7,923 nucleotides of DNA. Origin: an uncultured Porphyromonadaceae bacterium. GTDB lineage: Bacteria > Bacteroidota > Bacteroidia > Bacteroidales > Muribaculaceae. Both the position numbers and the translations under genes were made by a program. The notes below the pieces were generated by a model. It did not search any database. It saw only the letters and a program-made list of their open reading frames with translations, and was not told where the DNA came from. Shown here piece after piece: positions 1 through 5,891 of this stretch. The DNA lies in NCBI GenBank assembly GCA_900546835.1, contig UREH01000108.1, positions 1 to 7,923 of the forward strand, read 5' to 3'. Every line of letters starts with the position of its first letter. The first letter of the stretch is position 1.

Positions 1-1
1 C

Positions 2-1294
2 GGCTCCTGCGGAGGGTGCGACATCCGCTCGAAGCTCCATAGCTTCAACTATTTCGAGGATATTCCCGGCGGCTATGCCGACGACGATATGGTAGAGGTG
101 CAGTTCAAGAACACCCGCAAGGGCTTTTACGTGAACAGTACCGGTCTGCCCCTTGAAATCGGCGATATGGTGGCTGTGGAGGCAGCTCCCGGCCACGACA
201 TAGGCCGCGTATCGCTCACGGGCGCTCTCGTGCGCCTGCAGATGCGCAAGGCCGGCATCAAGCCCGACGCCGAAAAAAAACGCGTATTCCGCAAGGCCAA
301 AGCCTCCGACCTGGAGCGCTTCGAGAAGGCCAAGGCGCTGGAGAACGACACAATGATACGCGCCCGCAAAATCGCCTCATCGCTTCAGCTCAACATGAAA
401 ATCGGCGATGTGGAGTATCAGGGCGACGGCAACAAGGCCATATTCTATTATATAGCCGACGAGCGCGTGGACTTCCGACAGCTTATCAAGGTGCTTGCCG
501 AGACATTCAAGGTGCGTATCGAGATGAAGCAGATAGGCGCGCGGCAGGAGGCAGGACGCATAGGCGGTATCGGCCCGTGCGGACGTCCGCTCTGCTGCAC
601 CACCTGGATGTCGAATTTCGTGAGCGTATCCACCGGAGCCGCACGCTATCAGGATATTTCCCTGAATCCCCAGAAGCTGGCAGGGCAGTGCGCCAAGTTG
701 AAATGCTGCCTCAATTTCGAGGTCGACTCCTATGTGGAAGCTGCCAAAAAGCTTCCGCCGAAGGATGTACGCCTTGAGACGGCCGACAATACGTACTACT
801 ATTTCAAGGCCGACATATTCAAGGGGGAAATAACCTATTCCACCGATAAGCATGTGCCCGCCAATCTTGTGACCCTTACGGCTACCGAGGCGTGGGATAT
901 GATAGCCCGGAACAAGGCCGGCGAAAAGCCGCTTACGCTCAAGGAGGAGAACGAGAAGGAAAAGAAACCCTCGGAATACTCCGACATTCTGGGGCAGGAT
1001 TCCCTCACCCGTTTCGACAAGAAAAAGAAAAAGAACCGCCCCGGCTCCCAGCGCCGCAAGGACGGCAAGGACCCGAAGGAATCCAATCCTAAAGACCCAA
1101 ACGCTAAAGACTCTAAGGACCCTAAAGAACTTAAGGATCCTAAAGACCCCAAGGCTCCCAAAGCGCCAAAGCCTCAGCAACCCCAGCGCGAAGGTGGCGA
1201 GAAGCGCGAACAGCGTCAGGGACGCCGCGGGCGCGACGGCCGCCACTGCCGCTGCCTGAGCAACCGCCGCAGCCCTCGTCGGGCTGTATGTTAA
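2..1294 (+). CDS. PSP1-domain / RicT (YaaT)-like protein, 5' end outside window
   Basis: The frame is open to the left edge of the window. The ATG at 89 is internal, because the in-frame codons before it read as a cysteine-containing segment (GSCGGCDIRSK) like the N-termini of Bacteroidota members of this family. Numbering from that Met, the PSP1 core spans roughly residues 1-230 and carries the signature cysteines CGRPLCC (164-170) and CAKLKCC (201-207). In Bacillus subtilis RicT the equivalent cysteines help bind Fe-S clusters in the RicA-RicF-RicT complex, which assists RNase Y in mRNA maturation. Residues about 285-400 are a charged, low-complexity tail rich in Lys, Asp, Pro and Arg with repeated KDPK units. 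The last ~15 residues, with two Cys, do not look like a family ending, so a small frameshift near 1240 cannot be excluded. The gene converges on rny. Family assignment is firm; a role with RNase Y is inferred from homology and position. Confidence 0.9.
   Translation, partial: GSCGGCDIRSKLHSFNYFEDIPGGYADDDMVEVQFKNTRKGFYVNSTGLPLEIGDMVAVEAAPGHDIGRVSLTGALVRLQMRKAGIKPDAEKKRVFRKAKASDLERFEKAKALENDTMIRARKIASSLQLNMKIGDVEYQGDGNKAIFYYIADERVDFRQLIKVLAETFKVRIEMKQIGARQEAGRIGGIGPCGRPLCCTTWMSNFVSVSTGAARYQDISLNPQKLAGQCAKLKCCLNFEVDSYVEAAKKLPPKDVRLETADNTYYYFKADIFKGEITYSTDKHVPANLVTLTATEAWDMIARNKAGEKPLTLKEENEKEKKPSEYSDILGQDSLTRFDKKKKKNRPGSQRRKDGKDPKESNPKDPNAKDSKDPKELKDPKDPKAPKAPKPQQPQREGGEKREQRQGRRGRDGRHCRCLSNRRSPRRAVC
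1067..1168 (+). repeat. Degenerate KDPK-coding tandem repeat
   Basis: Within the tail of the RicT-like gene, units encoding K-D-P-K or close variants (KDPKES, PKDPNAK, DSKDPKE, LKDPKDPKAPKAPK) follow one another. At DNA level these are variants of AAR-GAY-CCY-AAR with many synonymous differences, so the repeat is old or selected at protein level rather than a fresh slippage product. It probably encodes a disordered basic/acidic linker. Confidence 0.7.
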
Positions 1295-1302
1295 CCTTCT
1301 CT

Positions 1303-1330
1303 TCCATAATTTTTACAAAAGGATTATGGA
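1303..1330. terminator. Possible bidirectional terminator between convergent genes
   Basis: An 8-base perfect inverted repeat, TCCATAAT (1303-1310) and ATTATGGA (1323-1330), flanks a 12-base loop that itself has TTTT/AAAA complementarity. It lies between the stop of the RicT-like gene (1292-1294) and the stop of rny (1336-1338), where both genes need to end. The stem is AT-rich and neither side has a clean U-tract after the stem, so it may be only weakly terminating. Confidence 0.4.
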
Positions 1331-1335
1331 CAGAG

Positions 1336-2877
1336 TTATTTGGCGAAGCTTACGGCACGGGTCTCGCGGATTACGGTGATTTTCACCTGTCCGGGATATG
1401 TCATCTCGTCCTGGATGCGTTTTGCGATTTCGGTGGAGAGGCTTTCGGTCTCGGCGTCGTCGATCTTGTCGGCACCGACAATCACGCGCAGTTCGCGGCC
1501 GGCCTGGATGGCGTATGTCTTGATTACACCGGGATAGCTCAGGGCCAGCTGCTCAAGGTCGTTGAGGCGTTTGATATAGGCCTCGACAATCTCGCGGCGG
1601 GCGCCGGGACGTGCACCGGAGATGGCATCGCAAACCTGCACTATGGGGGCGAGCAGTGTGGTCTGTTCGATTTCGTCGTGGTGGGCGCCGATGGCGTTGC
1701 AGATTTCAGGTTTCTCCTTGCAGCGCTCGGCAATCTTCATGCCGAGAATAGCGTGTGGCAGTTCGGGCTCTTCGTCGGGCACCTTGCCTATGTCGTGCAG
1801 CAGCCCGGCGCGACGTGCTTTCTTGGGGTTCAGGCCAAGTTCCGAGGCCATGATGGCGCAGAGATTGGCGGTCTCGCGGGCATGCTGAAGAAGATTCTGG
1901 CCGTAGCTCGAACGATATTTCATCTTGCCTATCATGCGGATAAGGTCGGGATGCAGCCCGTGAATGCCGAGGTCGATGGCAGTACGCTTGCCGGTCTCTA
2001 CGATTTCTTCCTCAATCTGCTTGCGCACTTTGTTTACTACCTCCTCAATGCGTGCGGGATGGATGCGGCCGTCGGCCACGAGCTGATGGAGCGCCAGGCG
2101 GGCGATTTCGCGGCGCACCGGGTCGAAGCCGGAGAGCACGATGGCCTCGGGGGTATCGTCGACGATAATCTCAATGCCTGTAGCGGCCTCAAGGGCGCGG
2201 ATGTTGCGGCCCTCGCGGCCGATGATGCGGCCCTTGATTTCATCGCTGTCGATATGGAACACCGTCACGGAATTCTCGATTGCGGCTTCGGTAGCAACGC
2301 GCTGGATTGTCTGAACCACGATACGCTTGGCCTCCTTGTTGGCCGTCATCCTGGCTTCGTCCATTATTTCGTTCACATACTGGGCGGCAGCCGATTTGGC
2401 CTCGTCCTTGAGCGACTCCACGAGTTTCTCCTTGGCTTCCTCCGACGATAGACCTGAGATGTGCTCCAGAGTATCCTGTGCCACTCGCTTCAGGCGGTCG
2501 AGCTCCTCCTTGCGGTTCTCGATTACCGCCTCCTCGGCGTTGAGACGCTGGCGAACGGCATCGAGCTCGTTGCGCTGACGCTGGTTCTCGCTCTGTTGCT
2601 GATTGAGCTGAATCTCGCGCTGCTTCATCTTCGACTCGGTCGACTGGATTTTCTGCAGGCGCTGGTTGGCCTGGCGTTCAGCATCGTCCTTGATTTTTAT
2701 GCCTTCCTCACGGCCTTTGAGGAGCTCCTTCTGACGGATTACCTCGGCCTCGCGGTTAGCTTCGTCGATTATAGCCTTGGCCCGGCTGCGCGCCATGGCC
2801 TTCTGCACTCCCACGGTGGCCAGCGCGCCAACGGCGAGGGCCACAACGGCTATTGCAAGATAAATGATTATATCCAT
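1336..2877 (-). CDS. rny: Ribonuclease Y
   Basis: This is a membrane-anchored endoribonuclease that starts mRNA decay and processing. All domains are visible over 513 residues, the usual length: an N-terminal transmembrane segment (about 3-24), a long charged coiled coil (about 28-150), a KH RNA-binding domain with [15 protein letters not shown] (216-230), and an HD domain with His332, the HD pair at 361-362 ([12 protein letters not shown]), HH at 399-400 and Asp417. The C-terminus ([14 protein letters not shown]) matches Bacteroidota orthologues as I know them. The start ATG (2877-2875) puts the membrane anchor first and follows an AT-rich leader without a clear Shine-Dalgarno. It is downstream of zapA and a terminated small RNA on the same strand, and converges on the RicT-like gene. 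The leader contains a stable hairpin (2925-2942). No sign of damage. Confidence 0.97.
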   Translation of the reverse strand: MDIIIYLAIAVVALAVGALATVGVQKAMARSRAKAIIDEANREAEVIRQKELLKGREEGIKIKDDAERQANQRLQKIQSTESKMKQREIQLNQQQSENQRQRNELDAVRQRLNAEEAVIENRKEELDRLKRVAQDTLEHISGLSSEEAKEKLVESLKDEAKSAAAQYVNEIMDEARMTANKEAKRIVVQTIQRVATEAAIENSVTVFHIDSDEIKGRIIGREGRNIRALEAATGIEIIVDDTPEAIVLSGFDPVRREIARLALHQLVADGRIHPARIEEVVNKVRKQIEEEIVETGKRTAIDLGIHGLHPDLIRMIGKMKYRSSYGQNLLQHARETANLCAIMASELGLNPKKARRAGLLHDIGKVPDEEPELPHAILGMKIAERCKEKPEICNAIGAHHDEIEQTTLLAPIVQVCDAISGARPGARREIVEAYIKRLNDLEQLALSYPGVIKTYAIQAGRELRVIVGADKIDDAETESLSTEIAKRIQDEMTYPGQVKITVIRETRAVSFAK

Positions 2878-2924
2878 GATTACTATTTCATTGTTTTTTA
2901 GTTGTTTTCAAACTCTAATATCCG

Positions 2925-2942
2925 CGACCGGCTCCACGGTCG
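2925..2942 (-). other. Hairpin upstream of rny
   Basis: CGACCG (2925-2930) and CGGTCG (2937-2942) form a perfect 6-base-pair stem with a 6-base loop; two further C-G pairs are possible beyond one mismatch. It lies between the small-RNA terminator and the rny start, 47 bases from the ATG, and has no U-tract, so it is not a classical terminator. It could be a 5' UTR element of rny or simply a processing hairpin. The stem sequence also occurs in the upstream small RNA. Confidence 0.5.
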
Positions 2943-2950
2943 GGGGAAAG

Positions 2951-3115
2951 GCAATAAAAAAAGCCCCGGGACTCGTTCAGGGCATCTCAACCGCGGGCCA
3001 CGCTTTCCCACCCATGGCAGGGCGAAAGCTGCACGGCCCGGTCGGCGGAAGCCGGAACGGAATCTCAGCGCAGAAAATCAGGCGACCGACGGAGCCTCTG
3101 CTCCCATTCGGCGAA
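2951..3115 (-). ncRNA. Structured small RNA between zapA and rny, probably 6S RNA (SsrS-like)
   Basis: No gene fits the ~280 bases between zapA and rny, yet the stretch has all parts of a stand-alone RNA gene on the minus strand: a Bacteroidota-type promoter (3151-3121), about 165 transcribed bases rich in stems, and an intrinsic terminator (2983-2956). Visible helices include a 5' hairpin (GGAGC/GCTCC around 3104-3091), CGGTCG (3088-3083) pairing with CGACCG (3044-3039), and a long hairpin in which CGGGCC (3040-3035) pairs with GGCCCG (2999-2994) and GCTTTC (3029-3024) pairs with GAAAGC (3007-3002). Two of these helices overlap by two bases, so alternatives compete. Size, and a position directly after zapA as for ssrS in proteobacteria, make 6S RNA the leading guess, but I could not draw the long closing stem with central bubble expected of 6S. 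Another Bacteroidales-specific structured RNA (for example Rfam Bacteroidales-1) is the alternative. A structured RNA gene is likely; its identity is inference. Confidence 0.65.
2954..2983 (-). terminator. Intrinsic terminator of the small RNA
   Basis: On the minus strand GCCCTG (2983-2978) pairs with CGGGGC (2968-2963), with one G-U wobble and a 9-base loop, followed at once by seven T (2962-2956). This is a canonical Rho-independent terminator 79 bases before the rny start. It separates the small RNA from rny, although read-through into rny is possible. Confidence 0.8.
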
Positions 3116-3120
3116 TCATA

Positions 3121-3151
3121 TTAAAATACAACGGTTACGCACGCAGGCAAA
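3121..3151 (-). promoter_or_regulatory. Promoter of the small RNA
   Basis: TTTG (3151-3148), then exactly 19 bases, then TATTTTAA (3128-3121), which fits the Bacteroidota consensus TTTG-N19-21-TAnnTTTG in spacing and in the TA and TT core, though not in the final TG. It begins nine bases after the zapA stop. It predicts a transcription start near 3115. Confidence 0.6.
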
Positions 3152-3159
3152 AGCGCTCT

Positions 3160-3471
3160 TCAGGCTCCTGGCTCGTCGGAGTCGGGAAGCCCTACAAGAA
3201 TTTTGTCGAGCGTCTCCTCGAAGCCCGCAAGGGCTTCTTCGGCATTCTTTGCCAAGGCGTTCTGCGTGAAAAAAAGTTCGGCGAAACGGAAAGCGACCAT
3301 AGCAAGCACCTCCATAGAGGATTTATTCTTGAATTTGGCGCTCCAGGCGTTCCAGAGCTTGTTCACGTTGAACTCTGCCGTGCGAATCACCTCTTCGTCG
3401 TCTCTGTTGATCGACAGCGGAATCGGGGCTTGATTCGCGATGCGTATCGTTATGTTCAGTTTATCATTCAT
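3160..3471 (-). CDS. zapA: Cell division protein ZapA
   Basis: This 103-residue protein has the form of ZapA, the small cytoplasmic factor that binds and bundles FtsZ and stabilises the Z ring. The N-terminal half is a beta-rich head (MNDKLNITIRIANQAPIPLS, with the acidic EEVIRTAE stretch after it); the second half is a long helix (about 53-95, SMEVLAMVAFRFAELFF onwards) that forms the ZapA coiled-coil tetramer. An earlier in-frame ATG at 3534 would add 21 residues that do not resemble the family and would cover a hairpin in the intergenic region, so the ATG at 3471 is preferred. It lies 94 bases after a small coiled-coil gene on the same strand, probably co-transcribed with it, and directly before the small RNA. 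Confidence 0.88.
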   Translation of the reverse strand: MNDKLNITIRIANQAPIPLSINRDDEEVIRTAEFNVNKLWNAWSAKFKNKSSMEVLAMVAFRFAELFFTQNALAKNAEEALAGFEETLDKILVGLPDSDEPGA

Positions 3472-3506
3472 AGTGATGTCACCAATCGTCGGAAAATTCT
3501 TTCTTA

Positions 3507-3540
3507 CACCCGCGCGGCGCCAAACCGGCCGCAATGGGTG
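3507..3540 (-). other. GC-rich hairpin in the zapA leader
   Basis: CACCC (3507-3511) pairs with GGGTG (3536-3540), and inside this, across a small asymmetric internal loop, GCGGC (3514-3518) pairs with GCCGC (3528-3532) around a 9-base loop. It stands between the coiled-coil gene and zapA, 35 bases before the zapA ATG. There is no U-tract after it, so it is more likely a processing or translation-control element than a terminator. Confidence 0.45.
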
Positions 3541-3565
3541 GAAGTGGGAAAATGTCCGGATGAAA

Positions 3566-3859
3566 TCAGTCGTTCAGCTCGGTGATGCACTTGTCGATTT
3601 CCCGCACCAATCTGGAAAGCGTAGCCCTTGTGGCTTCAACATCGGCCCTGTCGGGCGAAATGGTGGTGGCTACTTTCAGAAACTCCACCTCGGCCTGAAG
3701 GCGGCGGTTTTGCTCGGTCAGAGCGGCCACCTCACGCTCGAGGTCGGCTATTCTTGCGAGCGCCTCCTCCCTGCGTCGGTTCACGATGGCATAGCGGTCG
3801 AGAAGAATCTGCATTTTGGCAGAAACGCGGTCGATTACCTGCTGGAATTCGCTGGCCAT
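3566..3859 (-). CDS. Small coiled-coil protein upstream of zapA (unnamed, ZapB-like in form)
   Basis: A 97-residue protein without signal peptide or membrane segment. Residues about 5-62 are continuous heptad-like helix (RRREEALARIADLEREVAAL, then TEQNRRLQAEVEFLK), broken by a short ATTISPDRADVE segment (64-74), then a second short helix ending REIDKCITELND. I recognise the pattern from unnamed genes placed before zapA in other Bacteroidales, recalled rather than checked. By size and shape it resembles ZapB, the coiled-coil partner of ZapA in gamma-proteobacteria, but I see no sequence homology and the function is inferred from position only. The start ATG (3859-3857) is the first in frame after the AT-rich promoter region. 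A short regulatory or structural coiled coil with another target remains possible. Confidence 0.8.
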   Translation of the reverse strand: MASEFQQVIDRVSAKMQILLDRYAIVNRRREEALARIADLEREVAALTEQNRRLQAEVEFLKVATTISPDRADVEATRATLSRLVREIDKCITELND

Positions 3860-3930
3860 AGAGAGGGTTGAATAGGGGTTGATGCGTCGGTCCTACGGAT
3901 ATGGCGGCGCACTGCTTGTCCAAATTTCTA

Positions 3931-3938
3931 CAAATTTA
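3931..3938 (-). promoter_or_regulatory. Putative -7 box for the coiled-coil/zapA unit
   Basis: TAAATTTG on the minus strand exactly matches the Bacteroidota -7 consensus TAnnTTTG and lies 71 bases before the coiled-coil gene, inside the most AT-rich part of the window. I found no good TTTG box 19-21 bases upstream, so this is a partial match only. Confidence 0.4.
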
Positions 3939-3963
3939 ATAATTTTCCGGGAAATTCCAGCTA

Positions 3964-4050
3964 TCACCCCTAAAATTTATACGAGGATATACTTGTTGGC
4001 AATTTGCCGGGACTTTTCAGCCACTGACTTCGTCCACACTGTAGGGGTGA
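3964..4050. repeat. Separated 9-base inverted repeat in the gtrA/coiled-coil intergenic region
   Basis: TCACCCCTA (3964-3972) and TAGGGGTGA (4042-4050) are perfect inverted copies 69 bases apart, and a third partial copy, TAGGGGTTGA, lies at 3873-3882. Between the arms is a small palindrome GGCAATTTGCC (3998-4008). The 227-base gap holds no gene I can support. The repeats could be a binding site pair or the base of a long hairpin after gtrA. Confidence 0.4.
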
Positions 4051-4086
4051 AGGGCACGCGCGTCCGCGCAACTACGCGAATGGGGG

Positions 4087-4551
4087 CTATGCTTCCACCC
4101 GGCGCCGGCCGATGCGACGGAAGGCTATATGACGGTTATAGACGAAGTTGCAGAGCGTGTAGACACACATGGATATTAGCGTGGCCACTCCGTAGCCGGA
4201 AAGTGTGAATCCCTTGATATTCCATTCGAGGGTGGCCAGCGGAGTGAAGTTTGTAAGCGTCCAGATGCAGGCGAACTGCAGGGCGTAGCATATTCCGAAA
4301 CCTATGAAGAACTTGGCCATCTCGCGGTAGAAGCCCCCGTGGGAACGGAAAACCCACGAGCGGTTCCACAGAAAAGAGTTGGCCACTCCAGCCACGTAGC
4401 CTATGGCGTTCGAGAGATAAGGGTTGACGCCGAGGAGCGACTTGCACACGAAAATAGTGGCAAGCGTCACCATGGTGTTGATTCCGCCCACAATAATGAA
4501 CTTGAGAAACTGTATCTGCTGTTCGCGCGATATTTCAGGGGTTATCTTCAT
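4087..4551 (-). CDS. GtrA-family membrane protein
   Basis: A 154-residue integral membrane protein of the GtrA-like (PF04138) type: short N-terminal tail, four predicted membrane helices (about 15-36, 44-62, 79-100, 118-138), and the family marks FLKFIIVGGINT near the start, NSFLWNRSWVFRS after helix 2 and NFVYNRHIAFRR at the end. Members are small membrane proteins of cell-surface polysaccharide pathways, some proposed to flip undecaprenyl-phosphate-linked sugars; the substrate here is unknown, and no glycosyltransferase lies beside it. I chose the ATG at 4551 because earlier in-frame Met codons add a charged, proline-rich, non-family stretch that overlaps the preceding gene more deeply. With this start it overlaps the TRIC-family gene by 17 bases, suggesting translational coupling. 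It is the last gene of the pheS cluster. Confidence 0.85.
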   Translation of the reverse strand: MKITPEISREQQIQFLKFIIVGGINTMVTLATIFVCKSLLGVNPYLSNAIGYVAGVANSFLWNRSWVFRSHGGFYREMAKFFIGFGICYALQFACIWTLTNFTPLATLEWNIKGFTLSGYGVATLISMCVYTLCNFVYNRHIAFRRIGRRRVEA

Positions 4552-5221
4552 GGCTTCGGTCGGAGGTTTCCCGGGGCTGCGTGCCGCCTTCGGTTTCTTG
4601 TCTGGGTTCGGCATCGTAGGAGAGCACAGGGAGCTGCCAGTTCCAGTGGAGGGCACCCATGCGCAGTCCTACCACCACCAGGGCGCATGCGAGCTGCTGC
4701 ATCATCTCGGCCGCGCCCAGAGCCATCACGAGCCAGTAGACGAATCCGCCGGCCACGCAGGCGGTCGCATATATATCCTTGCGAAAAAACAGCGGCTCCT
4801 GATTGATGAGAATGTCGCGGAGCACACCTCCGAACGAGCCGGTTATCACGCCCATCACTATAGCCACCCACATCGGATAGCCCACGGCGAGCGACTTCTG
4901 GATCCCGATTACCACGAAGAGCGCCAGACCGAGCGTATCGAACACGAAGAGCATCCTGTTGCTGCTCACGAGCATTTTGCGGAATATGATTACGATGGCG
5001 AGGGCAATTCCGGTGACGGCCAGATAGCTCCACTGCTGCATCCAGAACACGTCGATGTCGAGCAGCACATCGCGCAGCGTACCGCCGCCGATGGCCGTAA
5101 CCAGGCCGACGGTGTAGGCGCCGAACCAGTCGAAACGCCTGTAGGCCGCCAGACGGATGCCGCTGATGGCGAAAGCGAATGTTCCAATCACCTCGATGAT
5201 AAACAGAAAAGTAGACTCCAT
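4535..5221 (-). CDS. TRIC / UPF0126 family membrane protein
   Basis: A 228-residue protein with the internal two-fold repeat typical of prokaryotic TRIC cation channel homologues (UPF0126, YicG/YadS type): each half carries a glycine-rich kinked helix with the motif GGGTLRDV (45-52) and GGVLRD (131-136). About seven hydrophobic helices run from residue 5 to 190. Structural work on homologues shows trimeric monovalent-cation channels; some family members have been linked to glycine uptake, so the substrate here stays open. The last ~30 residues are a charged, hydrophilic tail (EPRQETEGGTQPRETSDRSHEDNP) that probably lies outside the fold and carries the overlap with gtrA. It starts 14 bases after nth. 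The start ATG (5221-5219) is directly before the first helix. Confidence 0.9.
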   Translation of the reverse strand: MESTFLFIIEVIGTFAFAISGIRLAAYRRFDWFGAYTVGLVTAIGGGTLRDVLLDIDVFWMQQWSYLAVTGIALAIVIIFRKMLVSSNRMLFVFDTLGLALFVVIGIQKSLAVGYPMWVAIVMGVITGSFGGVLRDILINQEPLFFRKDIYATACVAGGFVYWLVMALGAAEMMQQLACALVVVGLRMGALHWNWQLPVLSYDAEPRQETEGGTQPRETSDRSHEDNP

Positions 5222-5235
5222 AATCTATTGGGGCA

Positions 5236-5880
5236 TCAACATGACGCACCTTTCTGATAATAGCGGCACACTTCGGTCAGTGTGCAGTTGAGGCAGTCGG
5301 GTTTGCGGGCCTTGCAGGTATAGCGCCCGTGGAGTATCAGCCAGTGGTGTGCCATGGGTATCTGCTCCTCGGGGATGTTGGCCACAAGCGCACGTTCCGT
5401 TTCAAGCGGGGTTCCGGAACCCGTTGTAAGGCCGATACGCTCCGACACACGGAAAACGTGGGTATCCACGGCCATAGCGGCGCGGTTCCAGACCACAGCA
5501 AGCATTACGTTGGCCGTCTTGCGTCCCACGCCGGGAATGCGCATCAGGTCGTCGATGTTGTCGGGAATCTCTCCGCCGAACTCCTCCACGATGGTGCGGG
5601 CCGCACCCAGCAGCGAGCGCGTCTTGTTGTTGGGATATGAAACCGAACGTATGTACTCGTAGACGGTCTCCGCATTGGAGGCGGCAAGAGTTGCCGCGTC
5701 GGGGAAAGCCTCGAAAAGTGCGGGCGTCACCATGTTGACGCGCTTGTCGGTGCACTGTGCCGAGAGTATTACGGCCAGCAGCAGATGGAAAGGCGTGTCG
5801 TAGCTAAGTTCGGTCTTCGGCTCCGGGATGGCCTCGGAAAGCAGCTGGAGAGTGCGCCGGTAGCGCTCCTTGAGAGTCAT
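5236..5880 (-). CDS. nth: Endonuclease III (DNA glycosylase/AP lyase)
   Basis: A 214-residue base-excision repair enzyme that removes oxidised pyrimidines and cleaves the resulting abasic site. The helix-hairpin-helix is clear at IPGVGRKTANVML (115-127), with catalytic Lys121 and Asp139 in AVDTHVFRV (equivalents of E. coli Lys120 and Asp138). The C-terminal [4Fe-4S] cluster loop is intact: Cys189-x6-Cys196-x2-Cys199-x5-Cys205. LSAQCTDKRVN (39-49) is the usual N-terminal signature. Length matches the family. The start ATG (5880-5878) lies 11 bases after the pheS stop, so it is almost certainly co-transcribed with pheS and followed 14 bases later by the TRIC-family gene. A lone Cys ends the protein; it is outside the cluster motif and likely of no importance. 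Confidence 0.97.
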   Translation of the reverse strand: MTLKERYRRTLQLLSEAIPEPKTELSYDTPFHLLLAVILSAQCTDKRVNMVTPALFEAFPDAATLAASNAETVYEYIRSVSYPNNKTRSLLGAARTIVEEFGGEIPDNIDDLMRIPGVGRKTANVMLAVVWNRAAMAVDTHVFRVSERIGLTTGSGTPLETERALVANIPEEQIPMAHHWLILHGRYTCKARKPDCLNCTLTEVCRYYQKGASC

Positions 5881-5891
5881 CGCGGCTGGAA

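Noticed and set aside
377..1246. Long open frame (289 codons) on the minus strand opposite the RicT-like gene
   Set aside because: It mirrors the PSP1 gene. The apparent hydrophobic, Leu/Phe-rich product is what the reverse of Lys/Glu-rich coding sequence gives.
1288..2451. Long open frame (387 codons) on the plus strand opposite rny
   Set aside because: It is the antisense of a fully conserved RNase Y gene. Long antisense frames are common in GC-rich coding DNA, and its translation shows no recognisable domain.
3060..3130. T-box or amino-acid riboswitch in the zapA-rny gap
   Set aside because: No T-box sequence or specifier loop is seen, the terminator closes a stand-alone unit, and neither neighbour is an amino-acid gene.
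3472..3534. Upstream ATG extension of zapA
   Set aside because: The added residues do not resemble ZapA N-termini and would lie over the leader hairpin; the ATG at 3471 gives the usual ZapA start.
2902..3585. Open frame (227 codons) on the plus strand across the small-RNA gene and zapA
   Set aside because: It covers a promoter, terminator and hairpins of the opposite strand, is antisense to zapA, and has no domain resemblance.
4041..4086. Terminator directly after gtrA
   Set aside because: Short CGCG/CGCG complementarity is present near 4057-4068, but there is no U-tract and the loop is only four bases, so I could not support it.
4548..5249. Second minus-strand frame overlapping the TRIC-family gene
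   Set aside because: It is Arg/His-rich and without motifs, whereas the chosen frame has both TRIC glycine motifs and regular membrane helices.
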